Source of the DNA: Duganella sp. 1411
GTDB lineage: Bacteria > Pseudomonadota > Gammaproteobacteria > Burkholderiales > Burkholderiaceae_D
Length of the DNA: 64,000 bases
NCBI RefSeq assembly: GCF_017833525.1
Contig: NZ_JAFICD010000005.1
Location: 186,001-250,000, forward strand
Reading direction: 5' to 3'
This document shows, piece after piece, positions 35,217 to 44,051 of this stretch; position 1 is the first letter of the stretch; each line of letters starts with the position of its first letter. The notes under the pieces are model-generated. The model was not told the origin of the DNA. It was given only the letters and a program-made list of their open reading frames with translations, and made no database searches. Made by a program: the position numbers and the translations under genes.

Positions 35217-36059
35217 TCAGTCGGCGCAGATGCGGTGCTTGCCGGTCCAGGCGGCGCCGGCGTCGAGCGGCTTCTGGTCCACGCGCGCCGGCTCGATGCA
35301 GACGAAGCGCAGATACTCGTCGTCGGCCAGGTCGACCAGCGCGGCGGCGTCGGCCTGACCCGGATTCCACACCACCCATTCGCTGAATTCGTGCTGGTCC
35401 AGCCGCAAGGTGGCGTTGGCCGTGTTCAGTGTCAGCGACGGCGTCGATTGGTACAGGCGGTCGTGCTTTTCGGTGAAGTGCAGCGCCGGATGCTCCTGCG
35501 TGGCGGTGTTCAGATGGTGGTCGGTGTAGCGCTGGTGCTGCAGGCCGCTGATGCTGGTCGCGCTCAGGTGGCCGACGTCGTAGTAGGTGTGCAGCGCCAC
35601 GCCGAACGGGAACGCCGTCTGGCCGTTGTTCCGCACCGTGAACGCGAAGTCGAGCGCGTCGCCGTGCAGCGTGAAGCGCAGCGTCAGCGCGAAGGCGTGC
35701 GGCCACGCCTGCGCGTGTTCGGCTGCCAGATCGTCCTGATCGAGGCTGAACTCGAGGAAGGACTGGCCGCCATCGCCGCCGCTGTCGGTCAGGCGCCAGG
35801 TGCTGACGCGGGCGAAGCCGTGGCGCAGGCCGGGGCCGCGCATATTAAACTGCGGGAAGATGACCGGCACGCCGCCGCGTATCGCCTTGCTGCCGTCGAG
35901 CGGGGTGCGCGAACTGACGAACAGGCGCTCCTTGCCATCGCCGGTTTTCCAGGACAGCAGATGGGCGCCGAACGGCGACACCGTCACCTGCGCGCCATCG
36001 GCGGCGGTCAGTCGCACCGCCGGCAGGGCGCCGTATTCTGTCATCGTCACTACAGCCAT
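35217..36059 (-). CDS. D-hexose-6-phosphate mutarotase (YeaD-like)
   Basis: A 280-residue galactose-mutarotase-fold protein. The pattern GGVPVIFPQFNMRGPGLRHGFAR is the YeaD/Ymr099c signature for glucose-6-phosphate 1-epimerase. It also has FPFGVALHTYYDVG and the acidic VVWNPGQADAAALVDLADDEY segment. It has no signal peptide and is cytoplasmic. It converges on the carbonic anhydrase gene with 16 bp between the stops. Confidence 0.9.
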   Translation of the reverse strand: MAVVTMTEYGALPAVRLTAADGAQVTVSPFGAHLLSWKTGDGKERLFVSSRTPLDGSKAIRGGVPVIFPQFNMRGPGLRHGFARVSTWRLTDSGGDGGQSFLEFSLDQDDLAAEHAQAWPHAFALTLRFTLHGDALDFAFTVRNNGQTAFPFGVALHTYYDVGHLSATSISGLQHQRYTDHHLNTATQEHPALHFTEKHDRLYQSTPSLTLNTANATLRLDQHEFSEWVVWNPGQADAAALVDLADDEYLRFVCIEPARVDQKPLDAGAAWTGKHRICAD

Positions 36060-36096
36060 GGTTCTTCCGTAAAATAAATGAGTTGTTCGATAGGGT

Positions 36097-37563
36097 TCAC
36101 GTCAGCCGGTTCTTCGCCAGCGGCGGGTTCTTGGCGAAATAACGCCGTATGCCTTTGACGATGGCGTCGGCCAATTGATTCTGGTAGCCGTCGTCGAGCA
36201 GCTTGGCCTCCTCCTCCGGGTTGGAGATGAAGGCCGTCTCGATCAGGATCGACGGGATGTCGGGCGCCTTGAGCACCGCGAAGCCGGCCTGCTCGACCGA
36301 GCCTTTGTGCAGGCGGTTGATGCCGCCGATCTCGCCCAGCACCGATTTGCCCAGCTTGAGGCTATCGTTGATCTGCGCCGTGGTCGACAGGTCGAACAGC
36401 ACGCCGGCCAGCTGGCGGTCGTGGTTCTTGACGTTGACGCCGCCGATGGTGTCGGCCTCGTTCTCCTTGTCCGCCAGCCAGCGCGCCGCCGTCGAGCTGG
36501 CGCCTTTTTCCGACAGCACGAACACCGACGAGCCGCGCGCGGTCGGCTGCACGAAGGCGTCCGCGTGGATCGACACGAACAGGTCGGCCTGCACCTTGCG
36601 CGCCTTTTCCACGCGTTTTCCGAGCGGGACGAAGTAGTCGCCGTCGCGCGTGAGCATCACGCGCATGTTGGGGTGGTCCTCCAGCTTGGCCTTGAGCCGT
36701 TTGGCGATGGCCAGCACGATGTCCTTTTCCCTGCTGCCGTTCTTGCCGGAGGCGCCGGGGTCCTCGCCGCCGTGGCCGGGATCGAGCGCGATGGTGATCA
36801 TCCGCACCATGTTGTTTTTCTCCGCCTTCTCGGCGGCTTTGGCCTGCGCCTCGGCGGTCTTGACCTGGTTGCGCAGTTCCGCGCGCGGCTCGGCCTTGAT
36901 GTCCGGCTTGAGCGCCTCCATTTGCGCTTGCGGTGTTTGCGGCGCGTTGGCGGCGATCTCCGCCTCGCCCGGTTTGAGCGGCGGCATGTCGGCCTTCGGC
37001 GCGGCGCCGGCGGCGTCAGGCGGCGGCTTGCCGTCGCTCGACCAATTACCTTTTTCGATCATCGCGGCGATCGGGTCGGCCTCCTTGACGGGGTACAGGT
37101 CGAAGATCAGGCGGTCCTTGTAGTGGCCCGCCGGCGGCAGCGTGAACACCTGCGGCCGCACCTCCTCCTTCAGGTCGAACACCAGGCGCACCACGTTGGG
37201 CCGGTTCTGGCCCACGCGCACCTGCTTGATGTACGGGTCGTTGGACTGGATCTTGGCGACCAGGCTTTTGAGCGTCGGATTGAGCTCCAGCCCTTCGATG
37301 TCGACCACCATGCGTTCCGGGTCCTTGACGATGAAGTGGGTGGCCTTGAGGACGGCGTCGTTCTCCAGCGTGACGCGGGTGTAGTCGTCGGCCGGCCACA
37401 CGCGCACGGCCAGGATCTGTGCCGCGCTGGCGCGCAGCGGCGCGGCGAGGGACGTTACCGACAGCATCAGGGTGGCGCCGGCCTTCAGGACGGTGCGCCG
37501 CGAGACGGCCGGAGTGGACTCCGCGCTCACATATTGGGAGCGAATTTGAGGCTTTGAAGGCAT
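36097..37563 (-). CDS. amiC: N-acetylmuramoyl-L-alanine amidase (AmiC type), Tat-exported
   Basis: A 488-residue periplasmic zinc amidase that splits septal peptidoglycan. The N-terminus has a twin-arginine signal (VSRRTVLKAG, residues about 21-30), as in E. coli AmiC. An AMIN domain follows (ILAVRVWPADDYTRVTLEND, residues about 50-160), then a proline-rich linker and the amidase_3 domain with ITIALDPGHGGEDPGASG, LFVSIHADAFV and SILIETAFISNP supplying the zinc ligands and catalytic Glu. The start overlaps the tsaE 3' end by 37 bp. Confidence 0.92.
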   Translation of the reverse strand: MPSKPQIRSQYVSAESTPAVSRRTVLKAGATLMLSVTSLAAPLRASAAQILAVRVWPADDYTRVTLENDAVLKATHFIVKDPERMVVDIEGLELNPTLKSLVAKIQSNDPYIKQVRVGQNRPNVVRLVFDLKEEVRPQVFTLPPAGHYKDRLIFDLYPVKEADPIAAMIEKGNWSSDGKPPPDAAGAAPKADMPPLKPGEAEIAANAPQTPQAQMEALKPDIKAEPRAELRNQVKTAEAQAKAAEKAEKNNMVRMITIALDPGHGGEDPGASGKNGSREKDIVLAIAKRLKAKLEDHPNMRVMLTRDGDYFVPLGKRVEKARKVQADLFVSIHADAFVQPTARGSSVFVLSEKGASSTAARWLADKENEADTIGGVNVKNHDRQLAGVLFDLSTTAQINDSLKLGKSVLGEIGGINRLHKGSVEQAGFAVLKAPDIPSILIETAFISNPEEEAKLLDDGYQNQLADAIVKGIRRYFAKNPPLAKNRLT

Positions 37564-38027
37564 GAGTTACCCAGGGCGGTGGACGCCTGCAATTCTACAT
37601 CACGGCCGTTGCCGGCCACGGTCAGATACAGGTCGATATCGGGCGGCGGCAGCACGCGGTCGGCTTTTTCGGGCCATTCGACGATGCAGATGTTGTCCCC
37701 GTTGAAGTCTTCACGGAAGCCGGCGTCGAGGAATTCCTCGGCGCTGCCCATGCGGTACAGGTCGAAATGGATGACGTCCACGGCGCGGCCGCCGAGTTGT
37801 ATCCGGTATGGTTCCGACAAGGTGTAGGTCGGGCTTTTGACGGTGCCGACGTGGCCCGCCGCGTGCAGCAGCGCGCGGGTGAGGGCGGTTTTGCCGGCGC
37901 CCAGATCGCCGTGCAGGTGGATCGCCAGGCCGGGCGCCAGCGCCCGCGCCAGCGCCGCGCCCAGTGCCGCGGTGCCGGCTTCGTCGTGGAGATGGGCTTT
38001 GAAGTGCTGCATCGAATAGAATGTCAT
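37527..38027 (-). CDS. tsaE: tRNA threonylcarbamoyladenosine biosynthesis ATPase
   Basis: A 166-residue P-loop protein that works with TsaB and TsaD in making t6A37. The Walker A is HGDLGAGKTALTR, followed by SPTYTLSEPY and the FDLYRMGSAEEFLDAGF region diagnostic for TsaE. The start at 38027 (MTFYSMQ) puts these at normal distances; longer frames would overlap the divergent queG. It overlaps amiC, the common tsaE-amiC arrangement. Its partner gene tsaD is at 62560 in this window. Confidence 0.92.
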   Translation of the reverse strand: MTFYSMQHFKAHLHDEAGTAALGAALARALAPGLAIHLHGDLGAGKTALTRALLHAAGHVGTVKSPTYTLSEPYRIQLGGRAVDVIHFDLYRMGSAEEFLDAGFREDFNGDNICIVEWPEKADRVLPPPDIDLYLTVAGNGRDVELQASTALGNSCLQSLKFAPNM

Positions 38028-38079
38028 GTTGGTTGAATCGCCAGCCATTGTAACCGCCCGCGTCCCTGTCAAACCACTG

Positions 38080-39198
38080 ATGTCCTTGCCAGAATCCAAT
38101 TTAGCCGAACTCGCCCTCAGCATCAAGCGTTGGGGTGTGGAGCTGGGCTTTGCCGAAATCCGCATCACCGACATCGACCTCAGTCACGCCGAGGCGGGCC
38201 TGCGGGCGTGGCTGGACGCCGGCATGCATGGTGAAATGGACTACATGGCCGCCCACGGCATGCTGCGCGCCCGCCCGGCCGAACTGGTGCCCGGCACGGT
38301 GCGGGTGATCAGCGCGCGCATGAACTATCTGCCGAGGGAGGCCGAAAGCGGGGAGGATGACTGGCGCGGGCGCGAGTTGCGCCGGCTGGCCGATCCCGGC
38401 GCCGCCGTCATCTCGGTCTACGCGCGCGGCAGGGACTACCACAAGGTGCTGCGCGCGCGGCTGCAGCAGCTGGCCGACAAGGTCAAGGCGGAAATCGGCG
38501 AATTCGGCTACCGCGTGTTCACCGACTCGGCGCCGCTGATGGAGCTGCCGCTGGCGGAAAAGGCGGGCCTGGGCTGGCGCGGCAAGCACACCTTGCTGCT
38601 CAGCCGGACCGCCGGCTCGATGTTCTTCATGGGCGAATTCCTGGTCGATTTGCCGCTGCCGGTGGACCCGCCGACCGGCGCCCACTGCGGCCAGTGCTCG
38701 GCGTGCATCGACGTCTGCCCCACCCAGGCAATCCTGGGGCCGGGCCGGCTCGACGCGCGGCGCTGCGTGTCCTACCTGACGATCGAGCTGAAAAGCGCCA
38801 TCCCACTCGACATGCGGCCGTTGATCGGCAATCGCGTGTACGGCTGCGACGACTGCCAGACCGCCTGCCCGTGGAACAAGTTCGCCCAGCGCGCGGTGCT
38901 GCCCGATTTCGACGAGCGCCATGGGCTGGGCGACGCCTCGATGGTGGAGCTGTTCGCGTGGAGCGAGGAGGAATTCAACCGCAAGATGGAGGGCAGCCCG
39001 ATACGGCGCATCGGCCACGAGCGTTGGCTGCGCAATCTGGCGGTCGGCCTGGGCAACGCGGCGGCGGCCGGCGCCAGGGGCGACGCGGCGATCGTCGCCG
39101 CGCTCACGGCGCGCCTGGAGCACCCATCGGCGCTGGTGCGCGAGCATGTCGAATGGGCGCTGGCCTGTCATGCCGAGGGGCCGGCGACCGGGGCTTGA
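38080..39198 (+). CDS. queG: Epoxyqueuosine reductase
   Basis: A 372-residue cobalamin and iron-sulfur enzyme for the last step of queuosine synthesis. The N-terminal cobalamin-binding domain includes GMHGEMDYMAAHGMLRARP. The two 4Fe-4S clusters are bound by CGQCSACIDVCPTQAI and YGCDDCQTACPWN. HEAT-like residues follow (HPSALVREHVEWALA). I chose ATG 38080, just ahead of the conserved LAELALSIKRWG; ATG 38026 would overlap tsaE head to head. It is divergent from tsaE. Confidence 0.93.
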   Translation: MSLPESNLAELALSIKRWGVELGFAEIRITDIDLSHAEAGLRAWLDAGMHGEMDYMAAHGMLRARPAELVPGTVRVISARMNYLPREAESGEDDWRGRELRRLADPGAAVISVYARGRDYHKVLRARLQQLADKVKAEIGEFGYRVFTDSAPLMELPLAEKAGLGWRGKHTLLLSRTAGSMFFMGEFLVDLPLPVDPPTGAHCGQCSACIDVCPTQAILGPGRLDARRCVSYLTIELKSAIPLDMRPLIGNRVYGCDDCQTACPWNKFAQRAVLPDFDERHGLGDASMVELFAWSEEEFNRKMEGSPIRRIGHERWLRNLAVGLGNAAAAGARGDAAIVAALTARLEHPSALVREHVEWALACHAEGPATGA

Positions 39199-39258
39199 GC
39201 GCTGGTTCGCGTGGCGCGATTGGGCTACACTCGTGTGCTTATCCTCCTTAAAAGGCCC

Positions 39259-41022
39259 ATGTCCATGCAAACTTCAACCAGGTTCATAGCGCTGCTGGCC
39301 GGCGCCTCCTTTTCCATCGCCGCGCAGGCGGTCAGCTTCGACGCATGGGCCGACAAGGTCGCCGACGCCAAGGTGCGCAGCGATCCGGAGCAGGCCACGC
39401 AGAAGCAGTATTTCAGCGGCAAGGAGCAGGACCGGTTGGACCGCGCGCTCACGCCCAACACCCCGGAATACCGCAAGGCCGAAGTGGCCAAGGCCAAGGC
39501 CGCGCTGACGCAGCTGGCGGCGATCGATCAAAAGTCGCTGACGCCGCAGCAGCGCGCCAGCGCCGCCGCCATCGCGTGGAACCTGCAGGGCGCGGTCGAC
39601 GCGGAGGCGTTCGAGGATCACCAGTTCGTGTTCAACCAGTTCACCGGCCTGCATGTGCAGATCGTGAACTTCCTGTCGCAGCAGCATCCGATCCGCAACC
39701 AGCGCGACGTCGAAAACTATCTGGCGCGCTTGAAGGCCGTCGGCGGCAAGATCGACGCCGGCATCGCGCGCGCCCGGGGCGCCGCCGGCCGGGGCTTCCT
39801 GATGCCGACCTTTATCACGCAATCGTCGATCGGGCAGCTGGACCGCTTCCTCGACGGCGGCGCCGAAAAGAACGTGTTGGTCGCCTCGCTGACGCAGCGC
39901 ATGGGCGCCCTGAAGGACGTCCCGGCCGAGCGGCAGGCCAGGTTCACCGCGGAGGCCACGGCCACCGTCAAGCAGTCGGTTCTGCCGGCGTTCGAGCGCA
40001 CCCGCAAGCTGTTGCAGGAGCAGCTGCCGCGCACCACCGACGACGCCGGCCTGTGGCGCCTGCCGAACGGCGACAAGGCCTACGCGCTGGCGCTGCGCCG
40101 CATGACGACCACCGACTACACGCCGGCACAGATCCACGACATCGGTCTGAAGGAGGTGGCGCGCATCGAGAAGGAGATGGACGGTTTGCTGGCGTCGCTG
40201 GGGTACAAGGACGGCGGTATCAAGGAGCGCATGATCAAGCTGGAAGCCGATTCGCAGCCGAAGGAAGCGGACCCGCGTCCGGCGATGCTGGCGCGCTACG
40301 ACGCGCTGATGCGCGACGCCGAGGCCAGGGCCAGGGATTTGTTCGACGTCACGCCGAAGGCGCCGGTGGTGGTCAAGCGCGAGCCGGCGTTTACCGAGAA
40401 GACGGCCGCCGCGCATTATTCGGCGCCGGCGAAGGACGGCACGCTGCCTGGCGTCTTCTGGGCGCCGATGCCGGGGCCGGATTACCGCATTGTCGGCATG
40501 CGCACGCTGGTGTACCACGAGGCGGTGCCGGGTCATCACTTCCAGATCGCGCTGCAACAGGAGAACACCGGGTTGCCGCGTTATCGCCGCGACCGCGTGT
40601 TCGGTTCCGGTTCGGCGTATGTCGAGGGCTGGGCGCTGTATGCGGAGCAGCTGGCGTCGGAGAACAAGTGGTATGACGGCGATACCGTGGGTCGTTTGGG
40701 GCAGCTCGACGCGGAGCTGTTCCGCGCCAAGCGGCTGGTGGTCGATACCGGCCTGCACGCGATGAAGTGGACGCGCCAGCAGGGCATCGACTACGGCATT
40801 CCGGCGTCGGAGGTGGAGCGTTATGTGGTGATGCCGGGGCAGGCGTGCGCTTACAAGATCGGCATGATCCGCATCCTTGACCTGCGGGAGAAGGCGCGGC
40901 TGGCGCTGGGCGACAAGTTCTCGATCAAGGCGTTCCACAACACGGTGCTGCAGACGGGCGACGTGCCGTTGTCGGTGCTGGAGAAGGTGGTCGATGAGTG
41001 GATCGCCACGCAGAAGGGGTGA
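39259..41022 (+). CDS. DUF885 family protein, exported
   Basis: A 587-residue periplasmic protein of the DUF885 family, which resembles M32/thermolysin-like zinc carboxypeptidases. The signal peptide ends at AAQA-VS (about residue 24). The HExxxH motif is in VYHEAVPGHHFQIALQQ, with the expected downstream GWALYAEQL glutamate. QACAYKIGMIRI near the end is also conserved. AAAGG precedes ATG 39259; ATG 39265 is the alternative. Peptidase activity is likely but unproven for the family. Confidence 0.87.
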   Translation: MSMQTSTRFIALLAGASFSIAAQAVSFDAWADKVADAKVRSDPEQATQKQYFSGKEQDRLDRALTPNTPEYRKAEVAKAKAALTQLAAIDQKSLTPQQRASAAAIAWNLQGAVDAEAFEDHQFVFNQFTGLHVQIVNFLSQQHPIRNQRDVENYLARLKAVGGKIDAGIARARGAAGRGFLMPTFITQSSIGQLDRFLDGGAEKNVLVASLTQRMGALKDVPAERQARFTAEATATVKQSVLPAFERTRKLLQEQLPRTTDDAGLWRLPNGDKAYALALRRMTTTDYTPAQIHDIGLKEVARIEKEMDGLLASLGYKDGGIKERMIKLEADSQPKEADPRPAMLARYDALMRDAEARARDLFDVTPKAPVVVKREPAFTEKTAAAHYSAPAKDGTLPGVFWAPMPGPDYRIVGMRTLVYHEAVPGHHFQIALQQENTGLPRYRRDRVFGSGSAYVEGWALYAEQLASENKWYDGDTVGRLGQLDAELFRAKRLVVDTGLHAMKWTRQQGIDYGIPASEVERYVVMPGQACAYKIGMIRILDLREKARLALGDKFSIKAFHNTVLQTGDVPLSVLEKVVDEWIATQKG

Positions 41023-41028
41023 TGCGTG

Positions 41029-41235
41029 TCAGGTGCCCGTTTTCTTGGGAGGTTTTTGGAACGGGTGTTCGCCTGGCAGGGTGATCTTGGCCTTCGACCA
41101 GTAGGCCTCTACCGCTGCTTCATCATTTGGATCGTAAGGCGAATCCGGATCATCAACCCAATCGGGCGCCCTGGCAATTGCCGCGTCAATCTGCTCTGGG
41201 GTGAAATAGGCTTCTGAAATACTTTTGCGTTTCAT
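41029..41235 (-). CDS. Small protein of unknown function
   Basis: A 68-residue soluble protein, acidic in the middle (WVDDPDSPYDPNDEAAVEAYW) and basic at both ends (MKRKSISEAY, KPPKKTGT). I preferred ATG 41235 because GGTGG lies six bases ahead; ATG 41256 is in frame. The central motif recalls short BrnA-type antitoxin sequences, but no toxin gene adjoins and the match is weak. It converges on the DUF885 gene with six bases between the stops. Confidence 0.55.
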   Translation of the reverse strand: MKRKSISEAYFTPEQIDAAIARAPDWVDDPDSPYDPNDEAAVEAYWSKAKITLPGEHPFQKPPKKTGT

Positions 41236-41301
41236 GTTTGCCACCGTGTTTTTCACATGTTAGGCGGCGATATGAGGCAAATCAAGCAAGTTGATGCGGT
41301 T

Positions 41302-41889
41302 TTACTTCAGCAACCCCGCCAGCTCGACCGCCGTCTTGACCTGCATCTTGTCGAAGATGTGCGCGCGGTGCACTTCCACCGTGCGCATGCTGATGCCCAA
41401 CTGATCGGCCACCACCTTGTTCATCTTGCCGGCCAGGATCAGGTCCAGCACCTCGCGCTCGCGCACCGACAGCGTCGCCAGGCGCGCGTGCACGGCCGCC
41501 ATCTCGCCGGCCTGGCGCGACCCGGCCAGCCCCTCCTGCACCCGGTCCATCAACTGGTTGTCGTTGAACGGCTTCTCGAAGAAATCGAAGGCGCCGCGCT
41601 TCAAGGTGTCGACCGCCATCGGCACGTCGCCGTGGCCGGTCAGGAAAATCACCGGCATGCGCTGCGTCAGCCCGCGCGCGGCCAGCTGGTCGAACACCGC
41701 CACGCCGTTCATGTCCGGCATGCGCACGTCGAGCAGCACGCAGTCGCCGTCGGCGTCGAATTCGCCCATCTCCGCCTGCTGCAGAAACTGCAGCGCGCCC
41801 TCGTAGGCGCGCGACGCTATCCCGCGCGAAGTGGCCAGCCAGGTCAGCGAGTCGCGTACGACCGCTTCGTCATCGACGATGTGCAGCAT
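41302..41889 (-). CDS. Response regulator, FixJ/NarL type (DctR-like)
   Basis: A 195-residue two-component regulator. The receiver domain has the acidic pair HIVDDE, the phospho-acceptor Asp in CVLLDVRMPDMNG, T/S in FLTGHGD and Lys in FFEKPF. A LuxR-type helix-turn-helix follows (LSVREREVLDLILAGKMNK to ISMRTVEVHRAHIFDKM). It is four bases downstream of the sensor kinase gene. The pair is divergent from dctPQM, so it most likely activates that C4-dicarboxylate TRAP transporter. Confidence 0.92.
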   Translation of the reverse strand: MLHIVDDEAVVRDSLTWLATSRGIASRAYEGALQFLQQAEMGEFDADGDCVLLDVRMPDMNGVAVFDQLAARGLTQRMPVIFLTGHGDVPMAVDTLKRGAFDFFEKPFNDNQLMDRVQEGLAGSRQAGEMAAVHARLATLSVREREVLDLILAGKMNKVVADQLGISMRTVEVHRAHIFDKMQVKTAVELAGLLK

Positions 41890-41893
41890 TTTC

Positions 41894-43921
41894 TTAGGTC
41901 TCCTGTTCCGCGGCCACCGGCACCGCCGGCAGCACGAACGTAAATATGGTTCCGCCCTGCGGATTGGCGCTGTGGGTGAGCGAGCCGCCGTGGAATTCTA
42001 TCGCAGTCCGGCAAATGTTCAATCCCATGCCCATGCCCTCGGCCTTGGTCGAGAAAAACGGCGAGAACAAACGCTCGGCCACGTCGTCCGGAATGCCGTG
42101 CCCCTGGTCGATCACCGCCACGCTCACCTGCGCGGTGGCCGCATCATACTCCGCCACCACGTTGAGCATGCGCCGCTGCGGCGGGATGTGCTGCATCGCC
42201 TCGATGGCGTTGCGGGTCAGGTTCAGCAGCACCTGCTCGATCATCACGCGGTCGGCGCGCACCGCCGGCAGGTCGGCCGGGATGTCGGTCTGGTACGAGA
42301 CGTAGCTTTGCCGCGCCTGCAGTTCGATCAGCGCCTGGATGCCGTCGAGCAGCGACTGGATGCCGACCGCCTGGCGCAGCGGCTCGCGCTTCTTGACGAA
42401 TTCGTGCACGCTGCGGATGATCTGGCCGGCCCGCTGCGCCTGCGCGCTGGCCTGCTCCAGCGCGGGCTTGAGCAGCGCCGCGTCGACCGCGCCGCCCTTG
42501 TCCTGCGCCCGTCCCAGCACATTGAGCGCGCCGGTGGTGTAGCTGGAGATGGCGGCCAGCGGCTGGTTCAGTTCATGCGCCAGCATCGAGGCGATTTCGC
42601 CCATCGTCGCCAGGCGCGCGCTGGCCTGCAGCTTTTCCTCCTGCTGGCGGTTCAGTTCCTCGACGCGCTTGCGGTCCGAGATGTCGAGGATGGAGCCCAT
42701 CCAGCCGGTCTGCTGGCCGTTGTTGTCCACCAGCGGCGCCTCGAACACCAGCACCGGCACGCGCTGGCCGTCGGGGCGCTGGAAGAAGGTCTCGAACTGC
42801 GGCGTGACCTTGCCCGCCAGGACCGAGGCGAAGCGGGTCTGGTATTCCTCCATCGCTTCCGGCGCCCAGTAGGGCATGGGCGGCAGGCGGCCGACGATGT
42901 CCTCGGCCGGGTAGCCGACGATCTGGCAGAACGCCGGGTTGACGTAGGTGATGCGCCCTTCGAGGTCGCGCGCGCGCAGGCCCGTCACCAGCGAGTTCTC
43001 CATCGCGGTGCGGAACGACATCTGCTGGCGCAGCGCACCCTCGGCCTCGAGCCGGCGCGAGATGTGGCCCCACAGCGCCACCAGGCTCCATAACAATCCG
43101 AGCGAGAGCACGATGACCGAGCCGACCAGCAAATTGGGCAGCAGCTTGGGCGCGCTCTTGACGCTGTCCGTCACCAGCCTGACCGAGGCCCCGGGCAGGT
43201 CGAGCGCGCGCTTGTGGGTGTAGACACCGTGCCCGGGACCGGCCGCCGCGCGCCGCGCCAACACCTTGTCGTCGCGGTCCACCAAGGTGACCTGGTTGTC
43301 CTGGGCGAACCACCACGGCACCATCTCGTCGAGCAGCGCGCTGGTTTTGTAGGTGGCGATCAAATCGCCGATGTAGTCGGCGCCGCGGAACAGCGGCACG
43401 TGGTAATCCATCAGCACCTCGGAGGGGGCGGCCGTCAACGTCGACGCCTGCACCTCGGGCTGGGTGTACATCGAGGTGCGCGTCTTGCGCGTCAGCTCCA
43501 TGGTGGCCTTGGACGCCGGCGTCAGCTCGACCGGGGTCGCTTGCGGATCGCTACTGGCCACCAGCCGGCCGTCCGCGCCGAGCCAGACCACGCGCAGCAC
43601 CTCGTGGCCGTTCCTGAGCACCCGGGCCAGGCGCTCGTGCATCTGCTCCGCCGTCAGGCGCCCGATGCTGATCTCCTGCGCCAGCGCGCGCAGGCTTTCC
43701 TCGTCGCGGCCCATTTGAAAACGTATCGTTTGCTCAACCCACAGCGTGTCGGCGATCAGCTGCTCCTGGCGCTCGTTGCTTTCCATCTGGCGCGCCTGCC
43801 ACGGCAGCCAGATCAAAATCGCCAGAAAAAACAACACCAGCACGATCGGCAATAGCCAGCGCAGCGCCGAGTTCGCGTGCTGTCGTCGGGCCGGAAGCGG
43901 CTGGGAATGCGGGTTTGTCAT
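41894..43921 (-). CDS. PAS sensor histidine kinase (DctS-like)
   Basis: A 675-residue membrane sensor. The first span is PIVLVLFFLAILIWLPW. A periplasmic sensing domain of about 240 residues follows, then the second span LLVGSVIVLSLGLLWSLVALWG, a PAS domain (GRITYVNPAFCQIVGYPAEDI), an H-box (MLAHELNQPLAAISSYTTG) and an HATPase domain (NLTRNAIEAM, VIDQGHGIPDD, GMGMGLNICR). The domain order matches DctS of Rhodobacter-type systems. It probably senses C4-dicarboxylates outside the membrane and phosphorylates the adjacent response regulator. Confidence 0.9.
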   Translation of the reverse strand: MTNPHSQPLPARRQHANSALRWLLPIVLVLFFLAILIWLPWQARQMESNERQEQLIADTLWVEQTIRFQMGRDEESLRALAQEISIGRLTAEQMHERLARVLRNGHEVLRVVWLGADGRLVASSDPQATPVELTPASKATMELTRKTRTSMYTQPEVQASTLTAAPSEVLMDYHVPLFRGADYIGDLIATYKTSALLDEMVPWWFAQDNQVTLVDRDDKVLARRAAAGPGHGVYTHKRALDLPGASVRLVTDSVKSAPKLLPNLLVGSVIVLSLGLLWSLVALWGHISRRLEAEGALRQQMSFRTAMENSLVTGLRARDLEGRITYVNPAFCQIVGYPAEDIVGRLPPMPYWAPEAMEEYQTRFASVLAGKVTPQFETFFQRPDGQRVPVLVFEAPLVDNNGQQTGWMGSILDISDRKRVEELNRQQEEKLQASARLATMGEIASMLAHELNQPLAAISSYTTGALNVLGRAQDKGGAVDAALLKPALEQASAQAQRAGQIIRSVHEFVKKREPLRQAVGIQSLLDGIQALIELQARQSYVSYQTDIPADLPAVRADRVMIEQVLLNLTRNAIEAMQHIPPQRRMLNVVAEYDAATAQVSVAVIDQGHGIPDDVAERLFSPFFSTKAEGMGMGLNICRTAIEFHGGSLTHSANPQGGTIFTFVLPAVPVAAEQET

Positions 43922-43956
43922 GGGCGCTCAGGGTATAGCGTTGGCGGGTGGGAGTC

Positions 43957-43974
43957 ATTGTGGTTTTCCACAAT
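43957..43974. promoter_or_regulatory. Candidate DctR operator
   Basis: ATTGTGG-TTTT-CCACAAT, a perfect seven-base dyad centred about 59 bp upstream of the predicted dctP transcription start, within the divergent kinase/TRAP region. Size and place fit a FixJ/NarL-type activator site. Confidence 0.5.
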
Positions 43975-43988
43975 TGATTAGTGCGACG

Positions 43989-44017
43989 TTGTCCTAAAGA
44001 ATCTATCAAACTACAAT
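43989..44017 (+). promoter_or_regulatory. Predicted sigma-70 promoter of dctPQM
   Basis: TTGTCC, 17 bases, TACAAT, ending 34 bp before the dctP ATG. The -35 is one or two bases off consensus, as expected for an activator-dependent promoter. Confidence 0.55.
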
Positions 44018-44051
44018 AATAGTGTACTTTCGAAACCCCCCAGGAGACTTC

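Noticed and set aside
41029..41235. BrnA-like antitoxin
   Set aside because: Only a faint resemblance in the acidic middle and no toxin gene next to it.
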